Assembly (NCBI RefSeq): GCF_000346465.2
Contig: NC_034010.1
Span: forward strand, 11,310,558 to 11,374,557
Length of the DNA: 64,000 nt
Direction of reading: 5' to 3'
Source: Prunus persica
Lineage: Eukaryota > Streptophyta > Magnoliopsida > Rosales > Rosaceae
Shown piece by piece: positions 1-13,760 of this stretch. How positions within the stretch are numbered: position 1 is the first letter of the stretch; every line of letters starts with the position of its first letter. Made by a program: the position numbers and the translations under genes. The notes beneath the pieces are model-generated. The model was not told the origin of the DNA. It did no database searches and saw only the letters and a list, made by a program, of their open reading frames with translations.

Positions 1-3000
1 GATTCAAGTGGTTTGAGTACAGAATTTGTTGCAGCAGCTACAATGGCAGATACACTGCAGACGAAAACATTCATAAATAAATAAATAAAACAGTGCTTTT
101 TGGGTGAACATAAAAATTAGTAACACCACTACAGAACAAATGATTGAGATTTCCACATGATACCACTGATTACATTTTGAAACGAAAGAGAAAGATTTAA
201 GAGCTTCTATCAATCACCACCCATCAAAGGAGCAGCCCCTAAACCCCCTTTTTCAAACCCTAAATCACCACATAGCCACCAGTACTAGATCTACCCTGAC
301 CAAATGAAATTCTGGTGGGGAACAAAAGTACACAAGCATTAAGGCAGAAGGAAACCATAATTTTAAAGGTATTCTAAGCACTTTGTTCCCTCTGTTTTAA
401 CTTACCACAGTACAAATGTCTTCAATTGTCTTTCATTCTTTGCTAATAAATAAATGCTTTATCTATCAATATTGCATTATTTTCGCTAACTGCCTTCACC
501 ACTAGGAAAGAAGATTGAAAATATAAATCCAAAAACGGATCACACGAGAACTCACGCTGAACTATACGAAGGTTCCAACAGACGATAGCTTAATTTTTCA
601 TTGCCACACTAAGTGAGCACTTGAAACTGACATTTACAGGCAACCCGCCTTCGTGGTATTAGGCCATAAACTACCTTCATGGTCTTCGGACATGCATATC
701 CTCTACCAACTGAATGATATTCATACAGTTCCGATCAATTTGCCCATTCCTTTGAAGGAAAATCCGTAAGAAGCCTAGGTTTGTTTATACACTTCAATCT
801 CTTTTTATAAAGAAAAAATAAGCAAAAGATAAATGCAGCAAACAAGGGCCTTCAACAATACTTTTCAACAATAGGAGAATATTAAAAAGAAAATACGCAA
901 ATTATCATACGGACCTGCTTGAGCTCTCAGGTTTGGGGACTGAAAAGGCACCAGATTTTACGTCAACAGATTCACCAACTGCAGGTGACGAAGCGAAAGC
1001 AAACTGTGGCTGTGCAACTTCGTCAACACTCTTAGAGACATAGTTAAACACAGGAGAAGCTGCATCTGAATCCTTCATTGAAGTAACTTTACCCCCAAAG
1101 TTAAACATTGAAGGACCAGCATTTGATTCTTCTGGTGGAGCAACTTTATCATATGTAAAGGATGGCTGGGTAGATACCATCTTGCTGAATGACGATGCAC
1201 TAGAGCCGATAGTGTTGGAGGATGGCTGGGTAGATACCATCTTGCTGAATGACGATGCACTAGAGCCAATAGTGTTGGTGCCATTCTCAGCAAGCACAGA
1301 CCCATCAGAGAAAGCTGGAGGCTTCTCCAGTGTAGCAGTTGCAGTACCAATACTGCTCTTCTCAGTCGAGAAAGTCTCCACCATAGAATTGTCATCATCA
1401 TCCAGCTCAAGATAATCCTACAAACCATACCCATAAGGTTCAAATATATCACAGGATAAGGAATTCAATAACAAAGAAATTAACAATATTCATTTGCTAA
1501 ACATTGAAAGAAATATTAAATCTAGTAAGATTTTCAAATTGGAAGTGATGGAATCTAAATCAATTCCTGCATGAAAACAACCCCCTCATAAACTTGATCT
1601 ATTTGATCAGCAAACGCTTACTATACAAATCATCTATGAATTTGTAACAAAACCCAACAGCTAGAGAATCTTATAATCTCAAATGTAAAGCCGCCCCCCC
1701 CATCAGTAGCTACTATGATTTTTTTTTTTTTTTTTTCAAATTTGGGGATACCTAGAAATCCATCAATCTGCTTTCAGGACGCAGCTATGAAATTGGGCCC
1801 AGCCCTACAGTCTTTGCAAGGCAGAAAACACTAGGAAATAGCTAGGTAGGTACCTTTTGGGGTTTACAACCTCAGACCACATGGGCCTGACAATTCCAAC
1901 TAACCCAAGTTGGTGTATGTGCTATGATCAAATTGAAACCAAAATTGGTTATATCATGTCACTCACATTTCAGAGCAGTATAAAGAAGAAAGTAGAAAAT
2001 TAGGAACTTAGTTTAGTAAAAGACCCCAAGATTATCGGGGAACCATGGATGATAAGAAAGCAAAACTATACCTCATGTGCACTCATCCTGAATGCCCGTT
2101 TCTTTTGTGGAGGATGAACAGCGTTTGATGCAGTAGAAACTGCAGTTTTAACATTTGGCACAATATCCTTCTTTTCTGCTGTAGAATCTTCACCATTCAT
2201 TAGTATAGCTGAACTGTCACAAGGAGCTCTAATTCTCAATGGGCCATTTTCTTTATCCTTGTCCTCATTTTCAGAGGTGAAGTCTCGAGCATCTGGTATC
2301 AATCGATCAAATGATACATTCAACTTAGAATTACTCTTATTATTATGGACATTATCCATAAATTTTGACGAATCCGCATCCTCCAGGCTTTTCAGAGCCT
2401 GACCACGTAACATGGATGGTGAAAGCTTAGTTGGCGATTTATCTCTCACAGTATGTAGATTGGTCTCAGATGGTTTCTCTTTAGGGGAGACCAACTTATC
2501 AAGCTGCTCCAGAATTTTGGAAGCCATCTTGCTGGATTTTGAGGGAACAGAAGAGAAACTTGTACTAGGAACAGCATTGTCCCCATTTTCTGACAATGCG
2601 TTATGCTTAGGTTCACCCAATGATAGTGGCTTCCATATTGAAGATGGTGGATTTTGAGCAGCCTCAGAACTTATTCTAGTCCCGCGAATAGAAGAAGTAG
2701 TGCTGTATACTGGTGAGCTCAAGCCTCTTGAAGATAGAAGATTAGGTTTTTGACGAATTCTACGAATAGGACCAACAGATCCTATGTCATTATCTAAGAC
2801 TGAAAATCTGCGTTTTAAGACCTACAAAAGAAAAAAACAATGAATCTGGATGCAATAAGTACAAAATAAAGTAGTAATCTTCAGACTTCATACCCCTTGT
2901 TTAGATCCAGAAGGTTGGCTTTGCTCCGATACAGACTGAGAAGACGACGCCCCACCATAAGCATCAACTGTGGACCCAGCACCCTGAAGTACGAGCAAAA

Positions 3001-6000
3001 GAAAATGTAAGAGCCTCAATCCCAATAAACATTAAAAACCTGAAAGGAACTGTAGTCCTTTTCTTACACCCAGAAATCCCCCAAACCCACTTTGCAAATA
3101 AGACGGTGAGGCACCCCGCCGAACCCTACAATGCAGGAAACTCTAGCAACTCGATAAATAGGTTGAGGAATACAATCCACATGGGAGCAAACAGGCCTAA
3201 CCACTCAACTAAACCCTTGTTGGTTGAAAGGAACTATATTCTCATAGCAAACAAACCTTGAATGTTGTAGTTGTGCGAACTCGAGAGTATGGTGTTCGAG
3301 CCATATTGTATATAGCAGATCTGCCTCGCGATCTAGGGGTCACAAAACCATTTTCTTGAGCCCCCCCATTGCCAGAAGTCCATGGCACAAGTGACATCAT
3401 TGGTGATTTTGACTGAATTGGTAGACTGCTCAAAATAGGTGAATCTTCATGGTGTGCTTGACCTCGTAAACCTAACATTGATGGGGATACTTTTGAAGGC
3501 CTACTGCCCATGTATGCTTTTGCGAGCTCTGCAGGTGAAGCAACATCTTCATGAAGGACCTGAAGACATTTTGAACCACTAAATGTCAAAAAAGTGCCAA
3601 AGTTCAATATGTTACTATTCCACAATTATTTTTAATTAGAGAGTAGCAAGCATGGCTTTCACAAACTCATCAACCCAGTATACAAATGGAAAGCAGGTTA
3701 TCATACACTTGTATTGACAACAGGGTTTGAAACAAGACGGCTCTCAATCCCATTTTTGTCTTGCACTGGAGTTTTAAGAAATTCCTCCTTTTTGTCATGA
3801 GAAACCACTGGCTTTGAAGGCACCACTTCCGACCTTTTCTCTTGATTCTCAATTGGTATATCAACAGTTCTTGAATGCAATAACGCTGTCAATCGATCAA
3901 TTTCAGATCTGCAGATGTGATTAACATTCAACTCACAGTAAGCACATGTTGCAAGAAAACAAGTTCTAATCCCCACAAGAGGCATGGACGAAATTATAAC
4001 TGATCTCTGAAATTATAAATGCATACGTCATAACCCATCCCATTCAGAAATTTCATTCAAAAGTTCACCTCATCGCCTCTTCTGCCACTCTCTCTCCCTC
4101 TATCTCCCTTTCCCTCTATCTCCCTTTCCCTCCCCGCTCCGTCACCCTCTCCATCTAACTTACCCACACAGGAATACTGGTGTAGAGAAATTAACCCTTC
4201 CAATTAAATAGAGCATAGAATTACAGCACCCACCAATATTTATAGTAATTAAAATATACAAAAAACACACACACACATCACCATATAAATCATTCGCTTT
4301 GCATACCAGTGACTGATAGACACAGTTTTCCTGATGTACGGCTACATTTAGATTATTATAAGTACTTTCTACGAAAGATTAACAAAAATATACTACCTAG
4401 TGCTAGTACATAATAACTTGTCCGGGCCAAACAAAAAAAGCAAAAATATAAAAACTTGCCTGGTAAAAGTTTTTTGCTCTAAAATTTGTTTGAGCTCAGT
4501 GAACTCGCCTCCATCAGCAGTAGTACTTGGACCAGCACTCTGATCAACTGTGCCTTTTTGCACTCCTGGAGGATACTGTACAACAGGCATTACATACAGA
4601 AGACATATCAAGATGATTTACATGCAGAATAACATTATCAAAACCATAAAAATAAAATGATAAACCTAAAAATTGAATTTCATTGAAACTTGTTCAGCTT
4701 AAAAATATATATAATAGCACACCACCATAACTCAATTAAAATAATTTTTAATTGACAAAGGACTAAAGAAACAATAATTAATTCTCATTCAATGGGTGCA
4801 TATTGGCCCAAAAATATAGTTTGCCTCATGCAGCCACTCGTGGCTTTGGGTAACAGAAAGAAACTCTCAGGAAACAGGGTACGAGACACATGCACTAAGT
4901 TTCCTTTTTAAAATCTCATTGAACAGTAACCCAGATGCTTTACGTCGGTGCATTTCTAGACAACAGAATAATTATTAGCAACATAAAATGTGGATCTGTA
5001 ACATGGACTACTCTTATACCAAAAAATAAACATGGATGAATAATTAAACCAAAAACAAAGAAAAAATTGATTAGATCAACCAACATGAACAGGTTCAACA
5101 AGTATTGACTCACTTCAACCGACATGAATTCCACAAACTGAGCAGTTTGACCGGTTAAAATGTCCATCCCTATTCAGCAACGAAACCAGGATGTTTTCTT
5201 CTTCTTTTTTCTGTCAGTTTTTTTTACTCTATTATGTCTTTCTGTCTTAATTTCTTGCGATTACAAGCAGTTTTTTCTTATCAATTCTAGACTTTATTAA
5301 TGGACCAACTAGATACCAAGATCATGTCTTCCAACAGAACTTTAGCCAAATAAACCCAACTGCACTTATATTTCCTTAACCCCCTAAATTATTCTAACAC
5401 TCGACCAAGAGGAAATTAGAGCGCCAAAATTCCTGTTCACCTAACTTTCTAATTTAAAACTATGATCTTACATCAATCATCAAAATTTGTAAATGATGGG
5501 AAGTAAAAAAAAGGTTGCATGCTTATAATACTCAAACATAGGGCAAAACGTAGATCCAAGTGTCATGTACTGCCTACAACTCATAATTTCAGAAAAGAAT
5601 ACTGTAATGTTACCTACAAACAGAATGTTTAACACAACATGAGTATAAAGCTTAATAATAAAATAAAAAGGTATGGGATCCCAGTTACTAGAACAAAGCA
5701 CGCTGAGTGCAAAGAATAGAAATATACAACCCCTTTACACTTACCATGGTAACATCTTCTTTGCCCTTGATCCTTACTTCATGATTTACCCCTGGTAAAG
5801 TAACAGAAGATTAAATTCATGAATAATTGGCAAAGAAACCAACAAAGCAATCACAGTCCTTTTCAGAGAACAAGACAGAAGGGAGTTCATGATAGCTAAT
5901 CATTATTCTGTTATAAATGAACTGACATCTTATAATAGAAAGTACAAGGCATTCAAGATAACATTAACATACACGCAACAACTGCGAGCAAAATAATTTG

Positions 6001-7191
6001 AAATTTCGCTTTCATATCTCATTCAAGAAACCAAAGGAGCCAACAACCAGCTAAAATTTAAAGTCACAACGACAGCTAAAGAAATATCATCCTATAAAGA
6101 AAGCTTCTAAAGCAAGCAATCTTATGTATTCTCAGGAACTTCAAATTTTCCCCAAAACCCAAATCTACAAAGGAAAAAATACGGGTGATATGGCAGTCAC
6201 AAATAAAACAAAAAAACTAATCAAGGGAGAAACTTCAACAGGCTCTTTCGGATAAAGTTCAACTGGCTCTTTCGGATAAGACACCAATACCAGAGACTGT
6301 ATGAATGCAAAAGACGATGTACTATCAAGCATCACTCTTAAAAGAAGCACACCTGACTCATACCAATTTACATGTTAAATAACTAAACCAGCAGTAGAAT
6401 ATAAGGGGTGCAAGGACTTTATGCCTTCCTCCTATTAAAAATAAAGGATTCATATGTCTTCCAAATATGGTAACTGTGCATGCATTATTTGAAATTCAGA
6501 CCCACTCGAATTTAGGATTCGGTCAATTACAATTTCAATCGTTTATCGTTGAACATTCATGTCCTAACAAGTTTCTCCTGAAGACCCCACAATTATTATA
6601 ATGAACATAATGAATTCGAGATCTGATATTCCACAACACAAAAACAACTTGCATAACCCAACATGAAGCAACCAACTACCCAAATTCAACCCTCACACAC
6701 TGGCCCCAGGAAATTAATTGTTAAGACAAATTGAAACAAAATTAGCTTTGAAATCAGCAAAAACATAACAAAAGGCGTCCCAAATAAAGAAACCCCAACT
6801 CCCACATTTGATTGAACAAAGCGCCCAAAACTTAGGCCTCAACTTAGGTCACAACTAAGAAACCACAAAAGCCATTAGCATAGTAAACAAAGGTAGTCTC
6901 GAGAGCAGAAAAAGCCGAACCTGTCGAAGGCGACTGAGGCGGTGGAAGGCGTTTGCGAAAGACGGAGGAAAAGAGGCGGTGGGCGCTGTAGGAGATGAGC
7001 CGCTGAGCCGGATCGACGAGCTTCGAGAGCCAGCCATCGTTGGCAGTGCTAGGGTTTCGCAGTGACGTGGGCGGCCGATCGTATGGCGTCGAATGGGAGG
7101 TCCTTCGAAACGGCGTCTTCCGAAACTTGCCTCCCGCTCCCATTCCTTCATACGCCTGCTTCTGCTTCTCTTCCCGCGCGGCCGCCGCCAT
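1..7191 (-). CDS. NUP1: Nucleoporin NUP1/NUP136 (partial, 9 exons, 3' end off window)
   Basis: Plant nuclear-basket nucleoporin, the functional counterpart of Nup153/Nup1, anchoring the pore basket and aiding mRNA export. Exons on the minus strand: 7191-6921, 5791-5745, 4575-4460, 3908-3707, 3559-3257, 2983-2894, 2821-2072, 1417-915 and 54 to beyond the left edge, about 778 codons in one frame. Diagnostic blocks in order: GGKFRKTPFRR and WLSKLVDPAQRLISYSA at the N-terminus (amphipathic, membrane or pore anchoring), KTFTRSEIDRLTALL, LAKAYMGSRPSKVSPSMLGL, GFVTPRSRGRSA, DNDIGSVGPIRRIRQK, MASKILEQLDKLVSP, KLSPSMLRGQALKSL, PPKKRAFRMSAHE. The start is the first ATG before this N-terminus. The FG-rich C-terminal part must lie left of the window. 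All splice sites are GT-AG except intron 3 (GC-AG). Exon 8 has an in-frame 60-bp duplication. Confidence 0.93.
1161..1280 (-). repeat. 60-bp in-frame tandem duplication in NUP1 exon 8
   Basis: 1161-1220 and 1221-1280 differ at only two positions (1208/1268 and 1219/1279). Each copy encodes the same 20 residues, rich in Ser (core IGSSASSFSKMVSTQPS). The unit is a multiple of three, so the frame is kept. Confidence 0.95.
3909..4459 (-). other. NUP1: GC-AG intron of NUP1 (intron 3)
   Basis: The upstream exon ends ACCAG and is followed by GCAAGT, a classic GC donor. The acceptor is CTGCAG before ATCTGAA. Only this junction restores the conserved FTRSEIDRL reading. Using the nearest GT four bases further (GGCAA/GTTTTT) gives an immediate TGA stop. 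Confidence 0.85.
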
Positions 7192-7196
7192 GAGAG

Positions 7197-7238
<42 letters not shown>

Positions 7239-7240
7239 TA
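7192..7240 (-). promoter_or_regulatory. CT-rich 5' leader of NUP1
   Basis: A (GA)n tract of about 40 bp on the plus strand ends just before the NUP1 start codon, so the NUP1 transcript would begin with a (CU)n leader. CT-rich leaders are common in plant genes. I see no convincing TATA box in the next 300 bp, so the transcription start is not placed. Confidence 0.5.
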
Positions 7241-7372
7241 GGGTTTCAAATATTTTGGGAGTAGAGAGAGAAAGGGATGCGACAGCAAATTAGGGTTTTT
7301 AATTGCACCGAGGGCGTGGAATTGAAAGGGGTCAATATGATATTTTACCAAAATAAAATTATTTGTTGTCAG

Positions 7373-8050
<678 letters not shown>

Positions 8051-8322
8051 AAAGCATAGAATGGTAAACCTTCAAAATACCAGAAAATGTCTTTGGTTAA
8101 TGCAAACATTAAGAATTGAAATTATTAATTAAATGAAGATAATATGGTAAATTCACACTTTTTCATATTTAAAAAATTAAAATTAAAAGAAAATTCAGAT
8201 AATGAATCCTATTTTTATAGAACACAACTACTCATTAATTTTTTTAATTCTAAAGTAAATTTAAATTATTATTTTTTTAAAAAGCCTCTTGCAAGAGCAT
8301 AAGCGCGTGCAAAGAGGCTAGT
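8051..8322 (+). mobile_element. Short non-autonomous Helitron (degenerate copy)
   Basis: The 3' end shows the Helitron signature: a GC-rich hairpin (GCCTCTT at 8284-8290 pairing with AAGAGGC at 8312-8318, inner GCA/TGC) running straight into CTAGT at 8318-8322. The body (AAAGCATAGAATGGTAAAC, ACCAGAAAATG, AATGCAAACATTAAGAATT) matches the reverse complement of the element at 62.7-63.2 kb. The 5' TC terminus is eroded, so the left limit is approximate. Confidence 0.65.
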
Positions 8323-8787
8323 AAATTTCAAATTATGCACTCTTTGATAATGACAAAAAATTTAAGGGGAAGAAAGAATGCAGGATAACTATTTTGAAGT
8401 ACTTAACAATCCCCTTTTCAAATTATAGGTAAAGTAAATTTCAATGTTGGCTTTAAACTTTTACCTATGTGGATACGAGAGAAAACAAAGAAAGATTGTA
8501 CTGGCATCGAATATCAAGAACCAAAAAATTGACAAAACTCTCAAATTTAATTGAAAATAAGCAAAAATATGGGAGGAAAATCCTAGTTGACAAAGGAATA
8601 ACAAACCAAAACTAAACGAAGAAGGAAAGCACAAAATTACTAAAACACAAATTTTGAAAACTTAAAGAATGTCGTTAAATCACAGTACAATGGTGTGATT
8701 TTCTTCTAAACGACATGGTTTTCACCCAATACTAATATTGGAGCCTCGCAATGTTAGAAAATTCAAGATCTATTATTAAACAAGTAC
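8323..8787. other. Intergenic, no gene seen
   Basis: AT-rich DNA between the Helitron and the target-site duplication of LTR element 1. No coding or repeat structure recognised. Confidence 0.5.
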
Positions 8788-8792
8788 CACTT

Positions 8793-8969
8793 TGTTATAA
8801 AACCAAAGAATTGAGGAGAGAATTTAGAAGCAAGAAAAGAACCCTTGGATTGGTTCCTCTCTTCAGTATTATATCTCCCATACATTACAAGGAGGGGTGA
8901 ACCCTTTTGTAGGCAAAGTCCCTTCCAACATGTGGTGGGCTCCACCTTATCACCTTATCATTTACAACA
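8793..8969 (-). repeat. 3' LTR of element 1
   Basis: 177 bp, TGTT...AACA ends on either strand, flanked at 8788-8792 by the target duplication CACTT. Two mismatches against 16801-16977. Confidence 0.93.
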
Positions 8970-8980
8970 CTCCCCCTTGG
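8970..8980 (-). promoter_or_regulatory. Polypurine tract of element 1
   Basis: Minus strand CCAAGGGGGAG lies directly before the 3' LTR, as expected for plus-strand DNA priming. The identical tract is in element 2 at 37234-37244. Confidence 0.85.
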
Positions 8981-9005
8981 AGACCACAAATGATACGGAA
9001 TATGC

Positions 9006-9388
9006 CTCGTTAAAAACCTTGCCAGTAAAAACTCAGTGGGACAAAAACTGGTCGAAGGGAAAAAGAGTACATAACCATGTGTAACATAAAATTCTGTGTA
9101 TATTGACACGCGTGCGACACTGCCTCGTTAAAACCTTGCAAGGAAAAATCCAGTGGGATAAAAACCTGGACGAAGGAAAAAGAGTACAGTGTTTGAAGAT
9201 CTTTATTGATAGCACGCTCCCCCTGATGCTTGGCAAAATATCTTTAAGTCATACTGTTGATCATCTTTCTGAATATCGTAGTTGACACTGCTTCTGTGAG
9301 TCAATCTTGAGCGACACTGCCTCGTTAAAACCTTACCAGGAAAAACTCAGTGGGATAAAAAAAAACTGGATGAAGGAAAAAGAGTACA
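9006..9388 (-). repeat. Three copies of a 65-70-bp motif near the 3' end of element 1
   Basis: Blocks at about 9006-9068, 9122-9186 and 9318-9388 share CCTCGTTAAAACCTTGC, CAGTGGGA and GAAGGAAAAAGAGTAC. Element 2 has four such blocks (36630-37210). They sit just upstream of the polypurine tract and are non-coding here. Confidence 0.8.
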
Positions 9389-10480
9389 GTGTGTGAAGGT
9401 CTTTATTAATACCACGCTCCCCCTAAGGAATATCTCCCCCTGAAAACTTCATGACTAGCTTTTTCCAGTAAGCGACCATAAAAATTTTCATAGTATCATC
9501 CCAAAGTGGTGGTGATGGAGCTGAGCCCTATCTGGTCCAGTATACTTCTGGAAAAAACATTTAAGTGTCCAACGGATAATCCTCAAAAAAATGTTTCAAT
9601 ACTTTCTTAGTATAAGCAAGAATCTCGTTGGCATAATGCTCGATCTTTAAGTCGAGACAAATATTTCTTGAACTCTTCAAAAGCTTTAATGTGTTGCAAA
9701 CACATTATAATCAATATACTCACTGATGCAATTTATGCACATTAGCATTGAGTACAGATTTTGTGCTTCAGGCACATGTCTTTCAGGGACTTGTTTCATG
9801 CAATTTCGATCCTTTCAAGGATTTTGTTTAAAAGGGTTAAACTTTATGACACATTATATAGCTTTAACCCCGCTATTTATACATATTTAGGGAATCGCTT
9901 CTGGCGACATGCTCCGTGCATTTAATAACCCTTAAAGATAATATGTTGGTCTTCGTAATTGTGCGGTAAGGGGGGCACAATTGAATCTGTAAATATGAAA
10001 AAACCCAACATTCCTTCTTTATGCCAGAAACATTGTGTCATACAAAGTAGGTATATTCCCTTTTATTCCGAACACCCAAGTATAACTTTCAGTATTAACA
10101 TCTTTTGGGGTTCGTACTGTGGATTTGTTCTTTCACGTTCATTCTCATCTATAATGGAATTACCTCATTCCATTTTGGCTAATGATATTGTCGACATTTA
10201 ATAATTGAACGTGGTTCCAATCAACACAGCTCATTGATGATTTGAGTAGCTACTCCAAAACCAAAAATTGTCATTCATCAATTCATGATCTCATCATTCT
10301 CATTTGCATGCGTATGCATCAATTATAAGCATTTCTTTGCTTTTGGGTACCCAAGCCACTTCAGGGGGCTTTTATGATGTGAGAATGTGGATTATAACCT
10401 CCAATGGAGCGTTATTTTGCAGTAGGGCATGGATAATCTCCATTTAGGGAGTTGGAACATTTAGAACCCATATATCTGTC

Positions 10481-10700
10481 ATGCTGCAGGCATGCCACAT
10501 ATTAATACATACATGTCAATTAATTTATGGGACTTTAACCCATATAATTTGCTACGCATTAGGTGTGCACAATATCAATATTGACATGTTAAAGGATTGT
10601 CCTTTTGGGACTTCAATCCATATCATTTGCTACGCAACAGACGTGCATCATATTGATCACTGCTATACCCATATTCTGTTCTTATGGGACTTTAATCTGT
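10481..10700 (+). repeat. Two-to-three-unit version of the 78-bp repeat (element 1)
   Basis: Contains the units recognised by ATTTGCTACGCA and GACTTTAACCCATAT or GACTTCAATCCATAT, homologous to the longer array at 35118-35640 in element 2. The open frame through it is a by-product of the 3n unit length. Confidence 0.7.
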
Positions 10701-11772
10701 GCAACGTATTATCAATGTATTTCTACTTGCAATCATACAAGCCATTCTTTTGGAACGGATTTATCTCCCCATTTGGTTACCTTTCAAGATAAAATATCAA
10801 ATAAGTATATAAGCATAAAACAACACAAGTATTGCTTACATCCTTAGGTGGGAGAAACTTTTCTCAAGTATCATTCAAGCTCGTATCGGCCCAGTAAATA
10901 TAATGTAGCGCTTGATGATCTAGTTATATCCTGCAAGAGCAAAATTACAACTCTTTTGCCTATGTCAAAACAAATAACCCTCAGAGTTAGGATCACTTCA
11001 TGGATTCTTTCTTCAGATGTTCATTCTAAAGAAATAAAATCTCTTATGAACAGAGAGTTACAAAAAGAGAAAAAATGCAAAAAAAATGTGATATTGATTG
11101 CAAGATAAGGCAAGCAATCAAGGAAGGAAGCTGGTGGGAGCGTCTAATAAGCTCTCATTTCTCCTAGTCTAGAAGGACCTCAGGAGATTAGAGCATAAGG
11201 TCGCCTTCACAGTTCCCTGATGTGGCGGAAACGTGATCAGGGATAGTCTCGCTTCCTGAATGGATGATCAGAGATAGTCTTGCTTCTCGGGCATATTGAG
11301 TGCTCACTGATAAGAAAAATAAGTAGATATTGCATCACTAGGTATGGAGAAAACTGGATGTCTTCTGCAAAGAAAATTTCGTTAGTAACACATTTATACA
11401 CAAATAAGAGAAATAGGTAGAACCGGTGAATTTCAAATTAACCATAAGAAAATTGCGAGATTCTCGGGGCACTTTTGAAAAAGTAGCTCCGTGAAATCTG
11501 CAAAGCAAGATCGGCTTTGACGAAAATAATACTTGAAAACGCCGAAAGTGCCGACAAACATTAATGGAGGCAGCGTGAAGTTTTGGAATCTAGAAAAGAA
11601 AAAGAGAATATGGGGATCTGAGATAATATTGGGGTCCTGGAAACTGTAGCCATATTTCCTCCTATAGATATTGCCTTTGCAAAACTTGATTCGAGCAACT
11701 GCGTTTCAACTCAACTTCCTTCATTTTATGAAACTTTAGTTTTTCTAAGACTTTCTTCGAAACCTTCTTAAA

Positions 11773-12160
11773 ATGGCTTCCTCTTCTTCCAGCCCAAATT
11801 ATTTCAATTTAAATGATGCTCCCACAACAACCAGTGACGCCAATGGCTTCTAGCATTCAGAGTGCTGCTTCTGTTTCTAACATGGCTGATCGTTTGCGTG
11901 CTAGAGCAAACGAGGTTCAGAAGCTAACAACTGAAAATTCGTCTCTTCAAAGGATGCTTCATGAGTCTCAACAGGAGGTTGAGAAACTTAAAGGAGAGAA
12001 TAATGCCTTGTTGAAACTGGTGAGTTCGTACTCTGTTGATACACTGAGAAGGCTATACATGCTGCAGGTCTCCAATGAAAGAATTTTGGGAGACCACGAG
12101 AGGCTTATGGCTAAGCTTACGAGGTGTTGTCCTCTTCCATCAGAGGCTTCCAGAACATGA
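11773..12160 (+). pseudogene. Antisense coiled-coil ORF inside element 1 (frameshifted)
   Basis: This runs opposite to the element's own transcription. An ATG at 11773 opens MASSSSSPNYFNLNDAP and stops at 11851-11853. A +1 frame then continues to 12160 with a Leu/Glu-rich heptad region (ADRLRARANEVQKL, ENSSLQRMLHESQQEV, LKGENNALLKLV), probably a coiled coil of about 60 residues. One frameshift near 11835 separates the halves. I do not recognise a function. Element 2 keeps the upstream sequence (34130-34240) but lacks the whole reading frame, so it is either an insertion in element 1 or a deletion in element 2. A bZIP factor was considered, but there is no basic region. Confidence 0.6.
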
Positions 12161-13369
12161 TGTAATTTTATAGATTTTACAAGGCCTGCACATTCATTGC
12201 AGGTGGAAAAAATCTATCTGTTGTATGCTCCTTTCCTGTTATAATAATTGCACACATTCTTAAATTTGCACCTGTGGTTTTTATGTCTTTTCAAAATGAC
12301 GGTTTGGAACCTTATGCCTTATAGGTTCAAATAACCACATCGACTCTCCCAAATTTCATATTTCAACGTATGGGAGCCCGGAACTTTTGGCCTGGGCTAA
12401 ACATTTATTCGCCCTTTTCAAATGGACATGAAATATGAATTGAGTAAAAGCCACGATAATATCACAATGTAGTAGTGAAGAGCATTAACTACTATATACC
12501 CACAACCTCAAATTCGGGATTTCTCATATATTTGAATCCATGTGCTTCCGGCCCAGATATAACAAAATATGTTGGGAGCCTCAATTCATCATTTGAGGTT
12601 TATATTGATATTATCTATTTCACGGTGTATTCTTAACAACCAGAATTCACAAAATATATTTCTTCCTTGAGGTGTCGATTATAACATAATCGGACTTTAT
12701 TAAATTCATCATTTTCTTAGACCAAAGAAATATGTGGTGTACCACAATTTGCAATAATACCTCAAGGGTTGTCCATTTAACTGTTGGAACTTTAGGTTCT
12801 TAACACTGTTAGATTTTGAACTTCAGGCCAAAATCACATATTCTCATAGTATGGACATTTTTACAATTTTCTGTACATATTTCTGGACTTCAAGCCCTTA
12901 CATAATTGTCCATATTTTGAGGAACTTCTAGCATCTCATTTAATTGCTCATCCATGAGTTTAAGGAACTGCAGGTTCCTTTTTGAATAGTGATGGTTTTC
13001 CCAAAATGATTAATATTTATGTATACGTCACTATTCATATATCCGGTACTATTCATCAAGTCATGAATACGTATCTATTCATGTGTACAGTACATTTTCC
13101 AGTACAGTTATTATCCATGTGTACGGCACTATGAACCAATACGGTACTGTTACATCATTAAGGAACCCCAGGTCCTTATTTACATGTCAGGGATCAAGGA
13201 CCCTCAAGTCCAATCACATGTTTACAAATATAGTACCGGAGAGACTGCCAGCTCTCATATTAATATCATCAAGGATCTTTAAGTCCTGATGTAATTGTAT
13301 GATGAGGATCAAGGAACTTCTGGTCCTGATCTGCATACTGTAAAAACTCATCATACAGCACAATTAATC

Positions 13370-13760
13370 CATAAAATAAATTGCTGGTAAATAAATTACT
13401 GGTATGGACGATAAACCCGCACCATACTTTAAATAAATGTAAATGTGCGGTAAAATAAATTCATAAATTAAATTGCTTGCTGTATGGACGTTAATCCCGC
13501 ACCATACCTTAAATAAAATTAAATGTGCGGTAAATTAAATTCATAAAGTATGAGGGTTAATTCCACATCATACTTTAAATAAAAGTAAATTTGCGATAAA
13601 GTAAACGTGCTTGTATGGGCACTAATTTTGCCCCATACATTTAAATAAAAGTAAAGGCGTTAACGATAAACCCGCACCACCCTTTTAAATAGATACTGTT
13701 GTATGGGTAATAAACCTACACCATACAGTAAATAAAATAAATGTGGGAATAAAAACCACC
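13370..13760. repeat. Degenerate 70-80-bp tandem repeats of element 1
   Basis: About five units, each with a variant of CCCGCACCATAC followed by TTTAAATAAA and AAATGTGCGGTAAA. The same array, inverted, lies at 32826-33250 in element 2, so it is part of the shared module. Confidence 0.85.

Noticed and set aside
11813..12160. bZIP transcription factor
   Set aside because: Heptads are present but there is no basic DNA-binding region.
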